From Streptomyces sp. NBC_00236 (GTDB taxonomy: Bacteria; Actinomycetota; Actinomycetes; Streptomycetales; Streptomycetaceae): a stretch of DNA of 64,000 nt. The position numbers and the translations under genes were made by a program. Positions within the stretch are counted from its first letter, which is position 1; every line of letters starts with the position of its first letter. This document shows positions 54,335 to 62,824 of the stretch, one piece after another. The stretch is from contig NZ_CP108100.1 of the NCBI RefSeq assembly GCF_036195045.1, forward strand, positions 7,316,001-7,380,000. Direction: 5' to 3'. The notes under the pieces were generated by a model. That model did not search any database. It saw only the letters and a list, made by a program, of their open reading frames with translations, and was not told the DNA's origin.

Positions 54335-54408
54335 AACAGTAAACAGACTACAGCGCTCGTCAAATCTCTCAAGGGGTTTGACAGTGCTTTCACTGCGGTG
54401 CTTATCTG
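54335..54408. promoter_or_regulatory. Back-to-back promoters with inverted -35 boxes
   Basis: A plus-strand TTGACA lies at 54378-54383 with weak -10 candidates at 54401-54408. A minus-strand TTGACG lies at 54363-54358, with TACTGT 16 bases further along on that strand. The two boxes form the inverted repeat GTCAAA-N12-TTTGAC (54359-54364, 54377-54382), so one dimeric regulator could cover both. The tract is AT-richer than its surroundings. Regulation by the HTH of the left gene is inference. Confidence 0.55.
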
Positions 54409-54531
54409 ATGGAGCTTCCGGTTGGCAGCGCGCTCCTCGCGGTGTGAACCGTTGATGTGCCGTTGCCCCTGCCTGCGACGCGGTGCCGCGCCACGCCACG
54501 CACCGCTCCTCTGATCCCGAGGGAGACACCC

Positions 54532-55758
54532 ATGCAGATCACCCTGCCGACCACCGTCGTCGAAGGAATCCAGCTCACCGTCATGCCGTTCCGGACCGAC
54601 GCCGTGATCGGGACCATGTCCGTGGCGACCCTCGTCCAGCTCGTCCCCTCGCCCCGCCGCGAGGAGGACACGAAGACGCTCAAGGCCGCGTCCGGTGCCG
54701 TACGGCGCCACGCCGAACTGCGCTCCCTGGTGCAGCGGGCGCTGAAGTCCACGCAGAAGGGGAAGAACGTCGGCTCCTACGCCGAGTACATCGCCGACGG
54801 CGTGAAGGGCGAACTGGGCGCCGGCTGGTCCACACCGCCGATCACCTTCTGGCACGCCGGCCCGCTCGCAGCCCTCAGTGACGAACTGCTGCCCGGAACG
54901 GGCCTGCGGACGCTGACCATCACGCCCGGCACCTGCGTCGTCGCCATCGACGGCGAGACGCAGACGACGGCCTGGCACGAGCTCTACGACGACCCCGGGC
55001 ACTACGGGCTCACGTACGCCGAACTCGCCACCATCCGCGTCCCCTTCGAGCTGTACGTGGATCTGTCGGTCGCCGACGCACGGCAGATCTTCTACGACCG
55101 GAACGTGCAGGGCGTCATCGTCGCCAAGAACCTGGCCATGTCCATGGACCAGCGGGATTTCGCGACCCGGCTCGCGCACCGCCTCGCCGAATCCGTCAAG
55201 GTCGAGGTCGACGACAAGGTCGTCCCGTTCACGAAGCTCGTCAACGCCAGCAAGCGGCAGGTCGGCAAGACGGACCCGGAGGTCATCACCCTTTCCGCGC
55301 TGCGCGCCCTCGTCATCACCGCGATCTACGGGCGCACGGGACTCTCACGCTCGGCGGAGACGGTCCACGAGGACGAGCTTCCCGCCGGGACGGGGGCCGC
55401 GCAGGTCGAGGGGAGCGTCGTCCCGTCACTGGCCCGGCTCATCTCCGACCACTTCCCGCACTTCGCCTCGCGCAGTGCCATCACCGCCCCGGCGGTGCTC
55501 GCGGGACTCGGCATCGCCGTGCACCACACCACCCCGTGGGCCGACCCGATGAACGCGCTCGGCGTCGAGGACCTGCACCGGCTTCTCGCCGACATCCGGT
55601 GGGACCGCGAGCCCCGCTACTGGCACGGCGTCGCCGCCAAGGCGAGTGCCACAGGACGCCTCAACTTCAGCGGTGGCGTCAAGGACTCCGGCGGCCGCGT
55701 TGCCGACGCGATCCTCTACCCCGCGACGGAAACGGGACGCCGGATCCGCGGGGAGTGA
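54532..55758 (+). CDS. DndB-like (DGQHR-type) protein
   Basis: A 408-residue protein. The segment PFRTDAVIGTMSVATLVQLV, then RREEDTKTLKAASGAVRRH, resembles DndB. VVAIDGETQTTAWHEL sits where DGQHR appears, so the signature is altered to DGETQ; VDLSVADARQIFYDRN matches the following family block. DndB regulates DNA phosphorothioation or related defence genes. No dndA, C, D or E is present. GAGGGAG lies upstream of the ATG. It diverges from the HTH-methyltransferase gene. Confidence 0.72.
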   Translation: MQITLPTTVVEGIQLTVMPFRTDAVIGTMSVATLVQLVPSPRREEDTKTLKAASGAVRRHAELRSLVQRALKSTQKGKNVGSYAEYIADGVKGELGAGWSTPPITFWHAGPLAALSDELLPGTGLRTLTITPGTCVVAIDGETQTTAWHELYDDPGHYGLTYAELATIRVPFELYVDLSVADARQIFYDRNVQGVIVAKNLAMSMDQRDFATRLAHRLAESVKVEVDDKVVPFTKLVNASKRQVGKTDPEVITLSALRALVITAIYGRTGLSRSAETVHEDELPAGTGAAQVEGSVVPSLARLISDHFPHFASRSAITAPAVLAGLGIAVHHTTPWADPMNALGVEDLHRLLADIRWDREPRYWHGVAAKASATGRLNFSGGVKDSGGRVADAILYPATETGRRIRGE

Positions 55759-55844
55759 CAGCGGTCCGCGCATCCGGACCGGCACGGCCACCCGAACCCA
55801 CTCAGCTCGTACGCCACTCGTACACCACTCACTTGGAGCACGCC

Positions 55845-56417
55845 ATGAACTCTCCCCAGTACCAGGGCCCCGGACCGTACAACACCCCCCAGTACACCGC
55901 CCCGCTCCCGCCCGCCCCGTCGCCGCGGAAGCCTTCGCGTGCCAAGGCGTGGGTCACCCACGGGGCGGTCGCCTTCGTCGCCCTGCTCGTCGGCACGGGC
56001 ATCGGCTCCAGCGGTGAGGCCGACGCCGACGGCAAGGCCGGCGCCTCCGCCAAGCCGGGGCCGACGGTGACCGCGACCGCGACTGCCACCGCGAGGGAGA
56101 CGGCGAAGGCCGCTCCCGCGCCGACCGTCACCAAGACCGTGACGGCCAAGCCGAAGAAGACGGAGAAGCCCGGGCCCCCGAGCACGTTCAGCGGGGACGG
56201 GGAGTACCTGGTCGGGGAGGACATCGCGGCCGGAACGTACAAGACCGCGGGCGGCGACGGATCGTTCGGCTGCTACTGGGCCCGGCTGAAGGACGCCAGC
56301 GGTGAGTTCGACGCGATCATCGCCAACAACAACCTGGAGGGGCCGGGCCGGGTGACGCTCAACAAGGGCGAGTACTTCCAGACGAAGCGCTGCGCGGAGT
56401 GGAAGAAGGCCGGGTGA
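55845..56417 (+). CDS. Membrane-anchored small beta-domain protein
   Basis: A 190-residue protein. A Pro/Gln/Tyr-rich cytoplasmic tail precedes a membrane helix (36-54), a Thr/Ala/Lys-rich extracellular linker with repeated TATA and VTKTVTAKPKK, and an 80-residue domain with GEYLVGEDIAAGTYKTAG and a likely disulphide pair (CYWARLKD and KRCAEWK). This domain is frequent in actinobacterial surface proteins and has no known function. GGAG lies 7 bases before the ATG. Confidence 0.75.
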   Translation: MNSPQYQGPGPYNTPQYTAPLPPAPSPRKPSRAKAWVTHGAVAFVALLVGTGIGSSGEADADGKAGASAKPGPTVTATATATARETAKAAPAPTVTKTVTAKPKKTEKPGPPSTFSGDGEYLVGEDIAAGTYKTAGGDGSFGCYWARLKDASGEFDAIIANNNLEGPGRVTLNKGEYFQTKRCAEWKKAG

Positions 56418-56479
56418 CCCCGAGCGCCGGCCGAAGGCCAGGTGAAGGAACGACGACGAACACATCGGGGGGAATCCGT

Positions 56480-56824
56480 ATGGACGCGGCTGAAGAGCCC
56501 GAACTGGCGGTGTATCACCGCCACCTGAAGGGCCTGCTCTCGTCCGGCGACAGGGAGACCTTCCGAGCCCTCATGGCTCAGGCCCGTCACATCACGAGCC
56601 GGTCGTACGAGACGAGCCTCTACGACCATCAGCAGGCGTTCCGCCTGCTCTGGCACCACCTGGACCACGTGGGTCACCTGAGCCGCGTGAGTCAGGAGGC
56701 CCGGAGCCGCCTCGCTTCGGGGCGTGCGAGCGCCGTGGAGAGCGAAGAGTTGGAGTTCTTCCTCACCCTCTACCGCCGGATCACGGCAACCGACGCGGAC
56801 GATGCCAGGTGCGGCCACCTGTGA
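56480..56824 (+). CDS. Unrecognised 114-residue helical protein
   Basis: A small cytoplasmic, mostly helical protein starting MDAAEEPELAVYHRHLKGLL. No family recognised. Its histidine- and tyrosine-rich middle (YDHQQAFRLLWHHLDHVGHL) is distinctive. GGGGGGAA precedes the ATG by 5 bases. An in-frame ATG at 56399 would overlap the previous gene and is less likely. A hairpin overlaps its stop. Confidence 0.65.
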   Translation: MDAAEEPELAVYHRHLKGLLSSGDRETFRALMAQARHITSRSYETSLYDHQQAFRLLWHHLDHVGHLSRVSQEARSRLASGRASAVESEELEFFLTLYRRITATDADDARCGHL

Positions 56825-56848
56825 CTGCCCGTCGCAGCGACGGGCAGT
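56822..56848. terminator. Bidirectional hairpin between convergent genes
   Basis: A perfect 13-bp inverted repeat (56822-56834 with 56836-56848) separated by a single A; in RNA the loop would be several bases. It overlaps the stop of the 114-residue protein and faces the DUF262 gene end. Confidence 0.8.
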
Positions 56849-56905
56849 CCGAGCGGCGACCGGACTCCGATCGGGTCGGCGAATCCGAACGTCGTGCCCG
56901 GGGTG

Positions 56906-58594
56906 CTACAGCTGCCATTCCTCGGCCAGGAGGCCAATGAGTTCCACCTGGCGCTTCTCCAGGTGCTCGGGCGTCCAGGTTTCCTGCCCCAGTACCTGTG
57001 TGGTCAAGGGGAACGTGACGACGCCCCGCTTGAGGTACCGCTCCTTCTTGTCGGTGAAGTCGAGGTTCTGAACCTGGGAGTTCTTGGCACGGCTGAGCAG
57101 CACCAGGTTGGCCAGGCGGTGCGTCCACAGAGCGCGTTCGCTCGTGGTGAAGTCCGCACGCCATTGCGACTGCGGATCGGGATTCTGGGGGAGCACATGC
57201 TCGACCGTGATGCGCGGAGCGTCGTAGGTCGCCACGATGTCGTCCTCGGAAACCAACTCGTCGAGCCGCAACAGGATGTATCGCCGCGTCCTCAACTCGT
57301 GGTAGACCTCGCCGTCGAGCCGGCGCAGTGTCTCGGCCCGCTCGGTCTCGGTCAGTTGGAAGGCCGGGGCTTCGAGGCTCCTGTCCGGGGTCAGCTCCTT
57401 CAGCTCGGTAAGCAACTCGGCGAAGCGGAGGACACGGGGAGTGGTGTAGACACGTCGGACGAACATGCTTGCCGCGAGTCTTTCCAGTGACCGGAGAAAG
57501 GAACCCAGCCACACCGGATCGTCTCCGTGTGACCTGAGTGCCCACAGCGCGGCCGGCCACCAGTCGTTGTTGTCCAGCAGCAGGAGCCTGCGGAACCACA
57601 GATTGACCTGATCCGACCCGTCTCCGGCCGCGTACGCCTTGTCACGGATCACCGCCGACGCCTCGGCATAGGGCACGAGTACCTGGTCCACGAACTCCTT
57701 GGCGCGACCGCCCTTGTAGTGGACGAGGACCTGGCTCTGGAACTCCTTGAGCAGTTCCTGTCGTGCCCGCTCGCCCGAGAAGATCATGCGGATGTGGGAG
57801 AAGAGGTCGGAGAAGTCCTCGCGGCCAAGGCTCTCCTCGGAATCTTCCCACCGCCTGGCGTACGTCTCCGAGACCTCCTCGTCGATCTCCCCGATGATCT
57901 GCGCCTTGAAGATGTCAGCAGGCGACAGATCGAGGCCGCGGGAGTTCATGACGCTGAAGATCCGGTGGGCGCTGTCCAGGTCAGGGGTGCTGACCGCGAC
58001 CAGGAAGGTCTGGACCCCCATCAGCTTGCACAGGGAGAGTCGCTGCTCGTCGCTCCAGGAGGCCAAGGCGGTGTGCAGTGCCAGCGCGTTGGCCTGGACA
58101 GCCCTCTGCGCGTCCGTCCTGAGATTGTGCGGGTTCAGCACCAGGAGTGTGCTGATGGAACCGGCGGTCTGAATGTGCTGCTGGAAGAAGTCGGCGTCCC
58201 GGGGACGCAGAGTGAGACGGGGTTTGGCCTTCAGACCCAGGACCGTGTTCCCGGGCTCGGAGATCATCGCTACCAGATTGGTCACCACATCGGGCTGCTG
58301 CGCCAGATCGCGCAGCACGGCCAGCAGGATGGTCAACGTCGTCAGACGTTGCTGACCGTCGATGACGTCGGCCTCGGCGGATCCGCTGTCCTTGACGAGG
58401 ACCAGAGAGCCGAGGAAGTAGGGCTCCCCGTCGCCCCGCAGGAGGGCTTCCTCCAGGTCGGCCAGGAGCTGCTGGGCCTGTTCGGGCTGCCATGCGTATG
58501 GGCGCTGGTAGTCGGGGATCCGAAAGTCGTAGTCACTGCAGAAGACTTTGTGCAGCGGCACTTCGCGCGCTTCGAGTTGGGCCATGATCCGCAT
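56906..58594 (-). CDS. DUF262/DUF1524 protein (GmrSD-like type IV restriction enzyme)
   Basis: A 562-residue protein. The N-terminal DUF262 (ParB-like) domain shows FRIPDYQRPYAW and VIDGQQRLTTLTIL (DGQQR at 79-83), the NTP-binding signature. RIFSVMNSRGLDLSPADIFK is a further family block. The C-terminal DUF1524 HNH-like nuclease has TVEHVLPQNPDPQSQW near 461-476, with RLANLVLLSRAKN. GmrSD proteins cut modified phage DNA. ATG 58594 has GGGGAA upstream; ATG 58585 is also possible. It is a single-gene unit at the island's edge. Confidence 0.85.
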   Translation of the reverse strand: MRIMAQLEAREVPLHKVFCSDYDFRIPDYQRPYAWQPEQAQQLLADLEEALLRGDGEPYFLGSLVLVKDSGSAEADVIDGQQRLTTLTILLAVLRDLAQQPDVVTNLVAMISEPGNTVLGLKAKPRLTLRPRDADFFQQHIQTAGSISTLLVLNPHNLRTDAQRAVQANALALHTALASWSDEQRLSLCKLMGVQTFLVAVSTPDLDSAHRIFSVMNSRGLDLSPADIFKAQIIGEIDEEVSETYARRWEDSEESLGREDFSDLFSHIRMIFSGERARQELLKEFQSQVLVHYKGGRAKEFVDQVLVPYAEASAVIRDKAYAAGDGSDQVNLWFRRLLLLDNNDWWPAALWALRSHGDDPVWLGSFLRSLERLAASMFVRRVYTTPRVLRFAELLTELKELTPDRSLEAPAFQLTETERAETLRRLDGEVYHELRTRRYILLRLDELVSEDDIVATYDAPRITVEHVLPQNPDPQSQWRADFTTSERALWTHRLANLVLLSRAKNSQVQNLDFTDKKERYLKRGVVTFPLTTQVLGQETWTPEHLEKRQVELIGLLAEEWQL

Positions 58595-58782
58595 GATTCC
58601 CCACAGGACGCGAACTTCGCAGTGAAGCAGGGCAAGTCCCCCAACCCGGGTGAGTTGGTGCGGTGACGTGAGACGGCCGAGGAGTTCTGTCCGAGTCTCC
58701 GTGGCTGATGCGCCGAGAGGCGGGCACGGCACCGGGTTAGGTTGAGAGCGTCCCTCAACACCGTTTGTGCCAGGAGGCACCC

Positions 58783-59598
58783 GTGAGCGAGAACCAAGTG
58801 CCTGCCCGAGTCGGCATATCGGCGCGGATCGATACCACACGCCCTCATTCGGCCCGGTTCTGGAACTACTTCGTGGGCGGCAAGGACAACTACGAGGTCG
58901 ACCGTGAAGTCGGAGACCAGATCAAGGCCTTCTTTCCCGGCCTCGTCGATGTGGCCGTGGCCGGACGGCAGTTCCTGCGCAGGTCGGTGAGTCACCTGGT
59001 CCAGGAACGGGGCATCAGGCAGTTCCTCGACATCGGGACCGGCCTGCCCACTGCTGACAACACCCACCAGGTCGCGCAGGCGATCGCCCCGGACGCGCGC
59101 ATCGTGTACGTCGACAACGACCCGCTGGTGCTGACGCATGCGCGGGCCCTGCTCACCAGCACGCCGGAGGGGGTCACCGACTACATCGACGCCGACCTCT
59201 ACCGGCCCGACGTCATCCTGGCCGAGGCGGCGAAGACCCTCGACTTCGAGCGGCCCGTCGCGCTCATGCTGCTCGGCATACTCGGCCATGCCGGTGACTT
59301 CGCCCAGGCACGTGACGTGGTGCGCGCGCTCATGGACGGGCTGCCGTCCGGGAGTCTCCTCGTCGTGTACGACGGCACGCGGACCAGCGAGGGCATGATC
59401 GCCGCGGAGAAGGCGTACATCGAGAGCGGTGCCGTCCCGTACTACGTCCGTGAGCCCAGGGAGATCGAGACCCTCTTCGACGGCCTGAGCATGATCGAGC
59501 CCGGCTTCGTACGGCTCAGCGAGTGGTATCCCGATGCCGACAGCGCGACGGTGGCGGCCGATGTGGACGCGTTCGGAGGCGTGGGAGTGAAGGCGTAG
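58783..59598 (+). CDS. SAM-dependent methyltransferase (DUF574 family)
   Basis: A 271-residue protein. ARFWNYFVGGKDNYEVDRE (25-43) is the family hallmark and motif I FLDIGTGLPT is at 81-90. ARIVYVDNDPLVLTHARALL supplies the acidic residue for the SAM ribose. These methyltransferases are numerous in Streptomyces and mostly of unknown substrate. GTG 58783 has AGGAGG 5 bases upstream. Confidence 0.9.
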   Translation: MSENQVPARVGISARIDTTRPHSARFWNYFVGGKDNYEVDREVGDQIKAFFPGLVDVAVAGRQFLRRSVSHLVQERGIRQFLDIGTGLPTADNTHQVAQAIAPDARIVYVDNDPLVLTHARALLTSTPEGVTDYIDADLYRPDVILAEAAKTLDFERPVALMLLGILGHAGDFAQARDVVRALMDGLPSGSLLVVYDGTRTSEGMIAAEKAYIESGAVPYYVREPREIETLFDGLSMIEPGFVRLSEWYPDADSATVAADVDAFGGVGVKA

Positions 59599-59800
59599 GA
59601 CGCCGGCCGGTGTGGGGTGGCCGGGGTGATCGCGCGTTGGGTGTGGCGCGCGAGCGGTGTGCGCAGTCGGCTCCGCCGCCGGGAGTTCGGTCGATCGACA
59701 CCCCGTGCACACCGCACGGGCCTTCCGCCGGCACCGTCGGTTCTGGAACACTCCAGTCGCCTTCGCCCCATATCCCCTCACCCCACAGAGGCCCCCACCC

Positions 59801-61867
59801 ATGGCAGAACTGAACCGTCGCCGCCTCCTGCAACTCGCCGGAGGGACAGCCGCCTACACCGCGTTGTCGAGCAGCATCGCCCGCGCCGCCTCCCTGCCCG
59901 CGAAGGGGCGTACGGGCAGCCTGCAGGACGTCGAGCACATTGTCGTCCTGATGCAGGAGAACCGTTCCTTCGACCACTACTTCGGCACCATGAACGGCGT
60001 TCGCGGCTTCGGTGATCCGCGACCGGTCACGCTCCCCAGTGGAAAGCCGGTCTGGCATCAGAAGGACCTCCTCGGCAAGGAGGTGCTGCCGTTCCGGCCG
60101 CCCGCCGACGAGCTCGGGTTGCAGTTCCTCCGCGACCTGAACCATGACTGGGCAGGCGGGCACCGGGCGTTCAACAAGGGCGCGTACGACCAGTGGGTGC
60201 CGGCCAAGACCGCGACGACGATGGCGCACCTCACACGTGAGGACATACCGTTCCACTACGCCCTGGCCGATGCGTTCACCGTCTGCGACGCGTACCACTG
60301 CTCGTTCATCGGGAGTACCGACCCCAACCGCTACTACCTGTGGAGCGGGTACACGGGGAACGACGGTTCCGGAGGCGGTCCCGTGCTCGGCAACGACGAG
60401 GCGGGTTACGGGTGGACCACCTACCCGGAGCGGCTGGAGCGGGCCGGGGTGTCGTGGAAGGTCTACCAGGACATCGGCGACGGGCTGGACGCCGCCGGGT
60501 CCTGGGGGTGGATCAACGATGCCTACCGGGGTACGTACGGCGACAACTCGCTGCTGTACTTCAACAGTTACCGCAACGCCGAGCCCGGGGATCCGCTCCA
60601 CGACAAGGCCCGCACCGGTACCGACATCAAGAACGGCGGCGGGCTCCTCGACGACCTCAAGGCCGACGTCCGGGCCGGCGCGCTGCCGAAGGTCTCGTGG
60701 ATCGTCTCGCCCGAGGCGTACAGCGAGCATCCCAACTGGCCCGCCAACTACGGTGCCTGGTACATCTCCCAGGTACTGGACGCACTGACCGCCGACCCCG
60801 AGGTCTGGGGCCGGACCGCCCTCTTCATCACCTATGACGAGAACGACGGCTTCTTCGACCACGTGGTGCCGCCCTTCGTGCCCTCGGGTCCCGCGCAGGG
60901 GCTGTCCACCGTGGACACCGCCGCCGACTACTTCCCCGGTGACATCCGGTACGCCGCCGGGCCGTACGGGCTCGGTCAGCGGGTGCCCATGCTCGTCGTC
61001 TCCCCCTGGAGCACCGGAGGGTTCGCGTGCTCCGAGGTCTTCGACCACACCTCCGTCATCCGGTTCATGGAACAGCGCTTCGGTGTGCACGAGCCCAATA
61101 TCTCGCCCTGGCGACGCGCGGTCTGCGGCGATCTCACCTCCGCCTTCGACTTCGGTCGTGCGGACGTCTCGGACGTGTCGTTGCCGTCGACCGACGCCTA
61201 CGAGCCTCCGGACCGCCTCCGGCATCCCGACTACACTCCCGCGCCGCCCGCCGCAGGCAGCCTGCCCAAGCAGGAGAAGGGCGCCCGGCCCACCCGGCCG
61301 CTGCGCTACGCGCCCTTCGTCGACGGTGCGGCCGATCCGGCCACCGGCAAGTACCGCCTCACCTTCAGCGGTGGCGCCGCGGCCGGGGCGCAGTTCCTGG
61401 TGACCTCCGCCAACCGCACCGACGGGCCGTGGACGTACACCACCGAGGCGGGCAAGTCCCTCGCGGACAGCTGGAACACGGCCTACTCCAAGGGAGTGAC
61501 CGACCTCACCGTCCATGGCCCCAACGGCTTCCTGCGCACCTTCCGGGCCGGGGGCAAGGTGGCGGGACCGGAGGTGACGGCTCGTCATGTCGCGTCCGGT
61601 GGAGGGCTTGAGCTCACGTTCGTCCACGGCGGCTCCGCCACGGTCCGGCTGACCGTACGCAGCGCGGCCGGGTACGGGGGCGGCGTGCAGACCTTCGAGG
61701 TCCGTGCGGGCGCCACCGTCAAGCATGTGCTCGACCTGCGGGGAAGCGGGAACTGGTACGACGTCACCGTCGTCTCCGACGTGGACGCCACCTTCCTGCG
61801 GCGCTTCGCCGGACATGTCGAGACCGGTCAGGCCGGTACGAGCGACCCGGGCCTCGTCACCGGGTGA
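59801..61867 (+). CDS. Tat-secreted phosphocholine-type phospholipase C
   Basis: A 688-residue protein. The Tat signal NRRRLLQLAGG is at 5-15, with cleavage near SIARAAS. The phosphoesterase domain has QENRSFDHYFGTMNG (52-66), DANRYYLW-like GSTDPNRYYLWSG, and FITYDENDGFFDHV with metal-site residues. Two C-terminal DUF756 beta domains occupy about 500-688. It hydrolyses phosphatidylcholine or related lipids outside the cell. Such enzymes are often phosphate-regulated, but I see no clear PHO box. Confidence 0.92.
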   Translation: MAELNRRRLLQLAGGTAAYTALSSSIARAASLPAKGRTGSLQDVEHIVVLMQENRSFDHYFGTMNGVRGFGDPRPVTLPSGKPVWHQKDLLGKEVLPFRPPADELGLQFLRDLNHDWAGGHRAFNKGAYDQWVPAKTATTMAHLTREDIPFHYALADAFTVCDAYHCSFIGSTDPNRYYLWSGYTGNDGSGGGPVLGNDEAGYGWTTYPERLERAGVSWKVYQDIGDGLDAAGSWGWINDAYRGTYGDNSLLYFNSYRNAEPGDPLHDKARTGTDIKNGGGLLDDLKADVRAGALPKVSWIVSPEAYSEHPNWPANYGAWYISQVLDALTADPEVWGRTALFITYDENDGFFDHVVPPFVPSGPAQGLSTVDTAADYFPGDIRYAAGPYGLGQRVPMLVVSPWSTGGFACSEVFDHTSVIRFMEQRFGVHEPNISPWRRAVCGDLTSAFDFGRADVSDVSLPSTDAYEPPDRLRHPDYTPAPPAAGSLPKQEKGARPTRPLRYAPFVDGAADPATGKYRLTFSGGAAAGAQFLVTSANRTDGPWTYTTEAGKSLADSWNTAYSKGVTDLTVHGPNGFLRTFRAGGKVAGPEVTARHVASGGGLELTFVHGGSATVRLTVRSAAGYGGGVQTFEVRAGATVKHVLDLRGSGNWYDVTVVSDVDATFLRRFAGHVETGQAGTSDPGLVTG

Positions 61868-61978
61868 GTGGCCCTGTCTGGGGAGGAGGTTGGGGGCGGG
61901 CGGTGGGCGTCCGCGGGCGTCCGCTCGCTCCTGACCACCCGTCGGGACGGCTGGTTTGCGTGCGTTAGAGTCCTGCAC

Positions 61979-62075
61979 GGGTCATGAGTTCCAGTGCACA
62001 GCCCCGGCTTGCTGGACGGCACCCCGCTCCGCTGCGGGTGCTCCGGGTGACGACCTGCCCCGCGCGAAGGGCACG
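61979..62075 (+). ncRNA. SAM-IV-type riboswitch
   Basis: The RNA starts GGGTCATGAGTTCCAG, continues CCCCGGCTTGCTGGACGGCA and ends GGTGCTCCGGGTGACGACC, closely following the actinomycete SAM-IV consensus. GGTC (61980-61983) pairs with GACC (62052-62055) as P1. A hairpin TGCCC/GGGCA follows (62056-62072), in line with the extra 3' element of SAM-IV. It should sense S-adenosylmethionine and control the 151-residue protein 60 bases downstream. Confidence 0.85.
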
Positions 62076-62102
62076 GGGAACAGCGGACCACGGTGCAGGC
62101 GC

Positions 62103-62121
62103 TCCGGGTCCTCGGCCCGGA
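62103..62121 (+). promoter_or_regulatory. Candidate expression-platform hairpin at the ribosome site
   Basis: TCCGGG (62103-62108) can pair with CCCGGA (62116-62121), whose end runs into the GGAAGG ribosome-binding candidate of the ORF at 62136. The sequence CTCCGGGT also occurs in the aptamer at 62041-62048, so CCCGG could swap partners. This suggests control of translation start; it is inference. Confidence 0.45.
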
Positions 62122-62135
62122 AGGCGAACCTCACC

Positions 62136-62591
62136 ATGCTGCGTCACCTCACCCAGAACGACTCCGTGCGGAGCGACGACTGCTCGCGTTATGCCGCGGG
62201 TCACCGCGTGCACTGGATCCACGCGAAGAAGTGCCGCCAGGAGCCGGGGCAGGCCGTCGAGGTCCTGCTCACCTCCGGTGATGTCCGCGACGACGGATGG
62301 ATCGAACTGCGGGCCGCCTTCGACTACGCGGGTGACCTCCCTCCGGTGTGGACCCATGCCCCCGCCGCACTGCGGGACACCCTCGCCGGTCACCGCGGGC
62401 GCGTGTACTGGCTGGCGCGCTGGCATGCGCTGAAGCTCGAGTACGGCAATGGCGAGGGCGCGGTGTCCGGGGGAGCCGGAGCGCGGGGCGCGGCCGGGCT
62501 GGTCAACGTCGGGTACGAGGGCGGCCGGCTCTGTGAGGTCGAGGCGGGGGACGAGGGCGACCTTGCCGGGGGCCACGCCTCCGTGGCATAG
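62136..62591 (+). CDS. Unrecognised 151-residue protein under a SAM riboswitch
   Basis: It starts MLRHLTQNDSVRSDDCSRYA. The N-terminal 110 residues are a compact charged domain (GHRVHWIHAKKCRQEPGQ, RVYWLARWHALKLEYG); the C-terminal 40 are Gly/Ala/Glu-rich and probably disordered. No catalytic motif is recognised. The upstream SAM-IV element implies a link to methionine, cysteine or SAM metabolism. GGAAGG lies about 11 bases before the ATG. Confidence 0.68.
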   Translation: MLRHLTQNDSVRSDDCSRYAAGHRVHWIHAKKCRQEPGQAVEVLLTSGDVRDDGWIELRAAFDYAGDLPPVWTHAPAALRDTLAGHRGRVYWLARWHALKLEYGNGEGAVSGGAGARGAAGLVNVGYEGGRLCEVEAGDEGDLAGGHASVA

Positions 62592-62795
62592 CCCCCACCG
62601 AGGCGATCGGGCGGGTCGCCGTGTCGGCTGTCCCTGCCGCGCCGGCCGGCGGCTCCGGTGTCGGCGGCATCGATCCGGCATGACGTACCTGGTCAGCGCG
62701 GGTGAGTCGGCCGACGCGTGACCGCCGCGTACCCGGTCGGTGACCAAGGCCGACTACCGCTCGACCTGACACACGGAAATCTATGTTGGCGGGAG

Positions 62796-62824
62796 TAGAC
62801 ATTGGGTTGTGGTGTGGCTATGGT
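62796..62824 (+). promoter_or_regulatory. Vegetative-type promoter of the long leader
   Basis: TAGACA (62796-62801), a spacer of exactly 17 bases, then TATGGT (62819-62824). It fits an HrdB-type promoter and would start RNA near 62831, about 670 bases before the MerR-like gene. Confidence 0.65.

Noticed and set aside
52171..55758. BREX/Pgl or a complete Dnd system
   Set aside because: No PglZ, PglW, BrxC, DndA, DndC, DndD or DndE genes are seen; only a methylase-like and a DndB-like gene occur.
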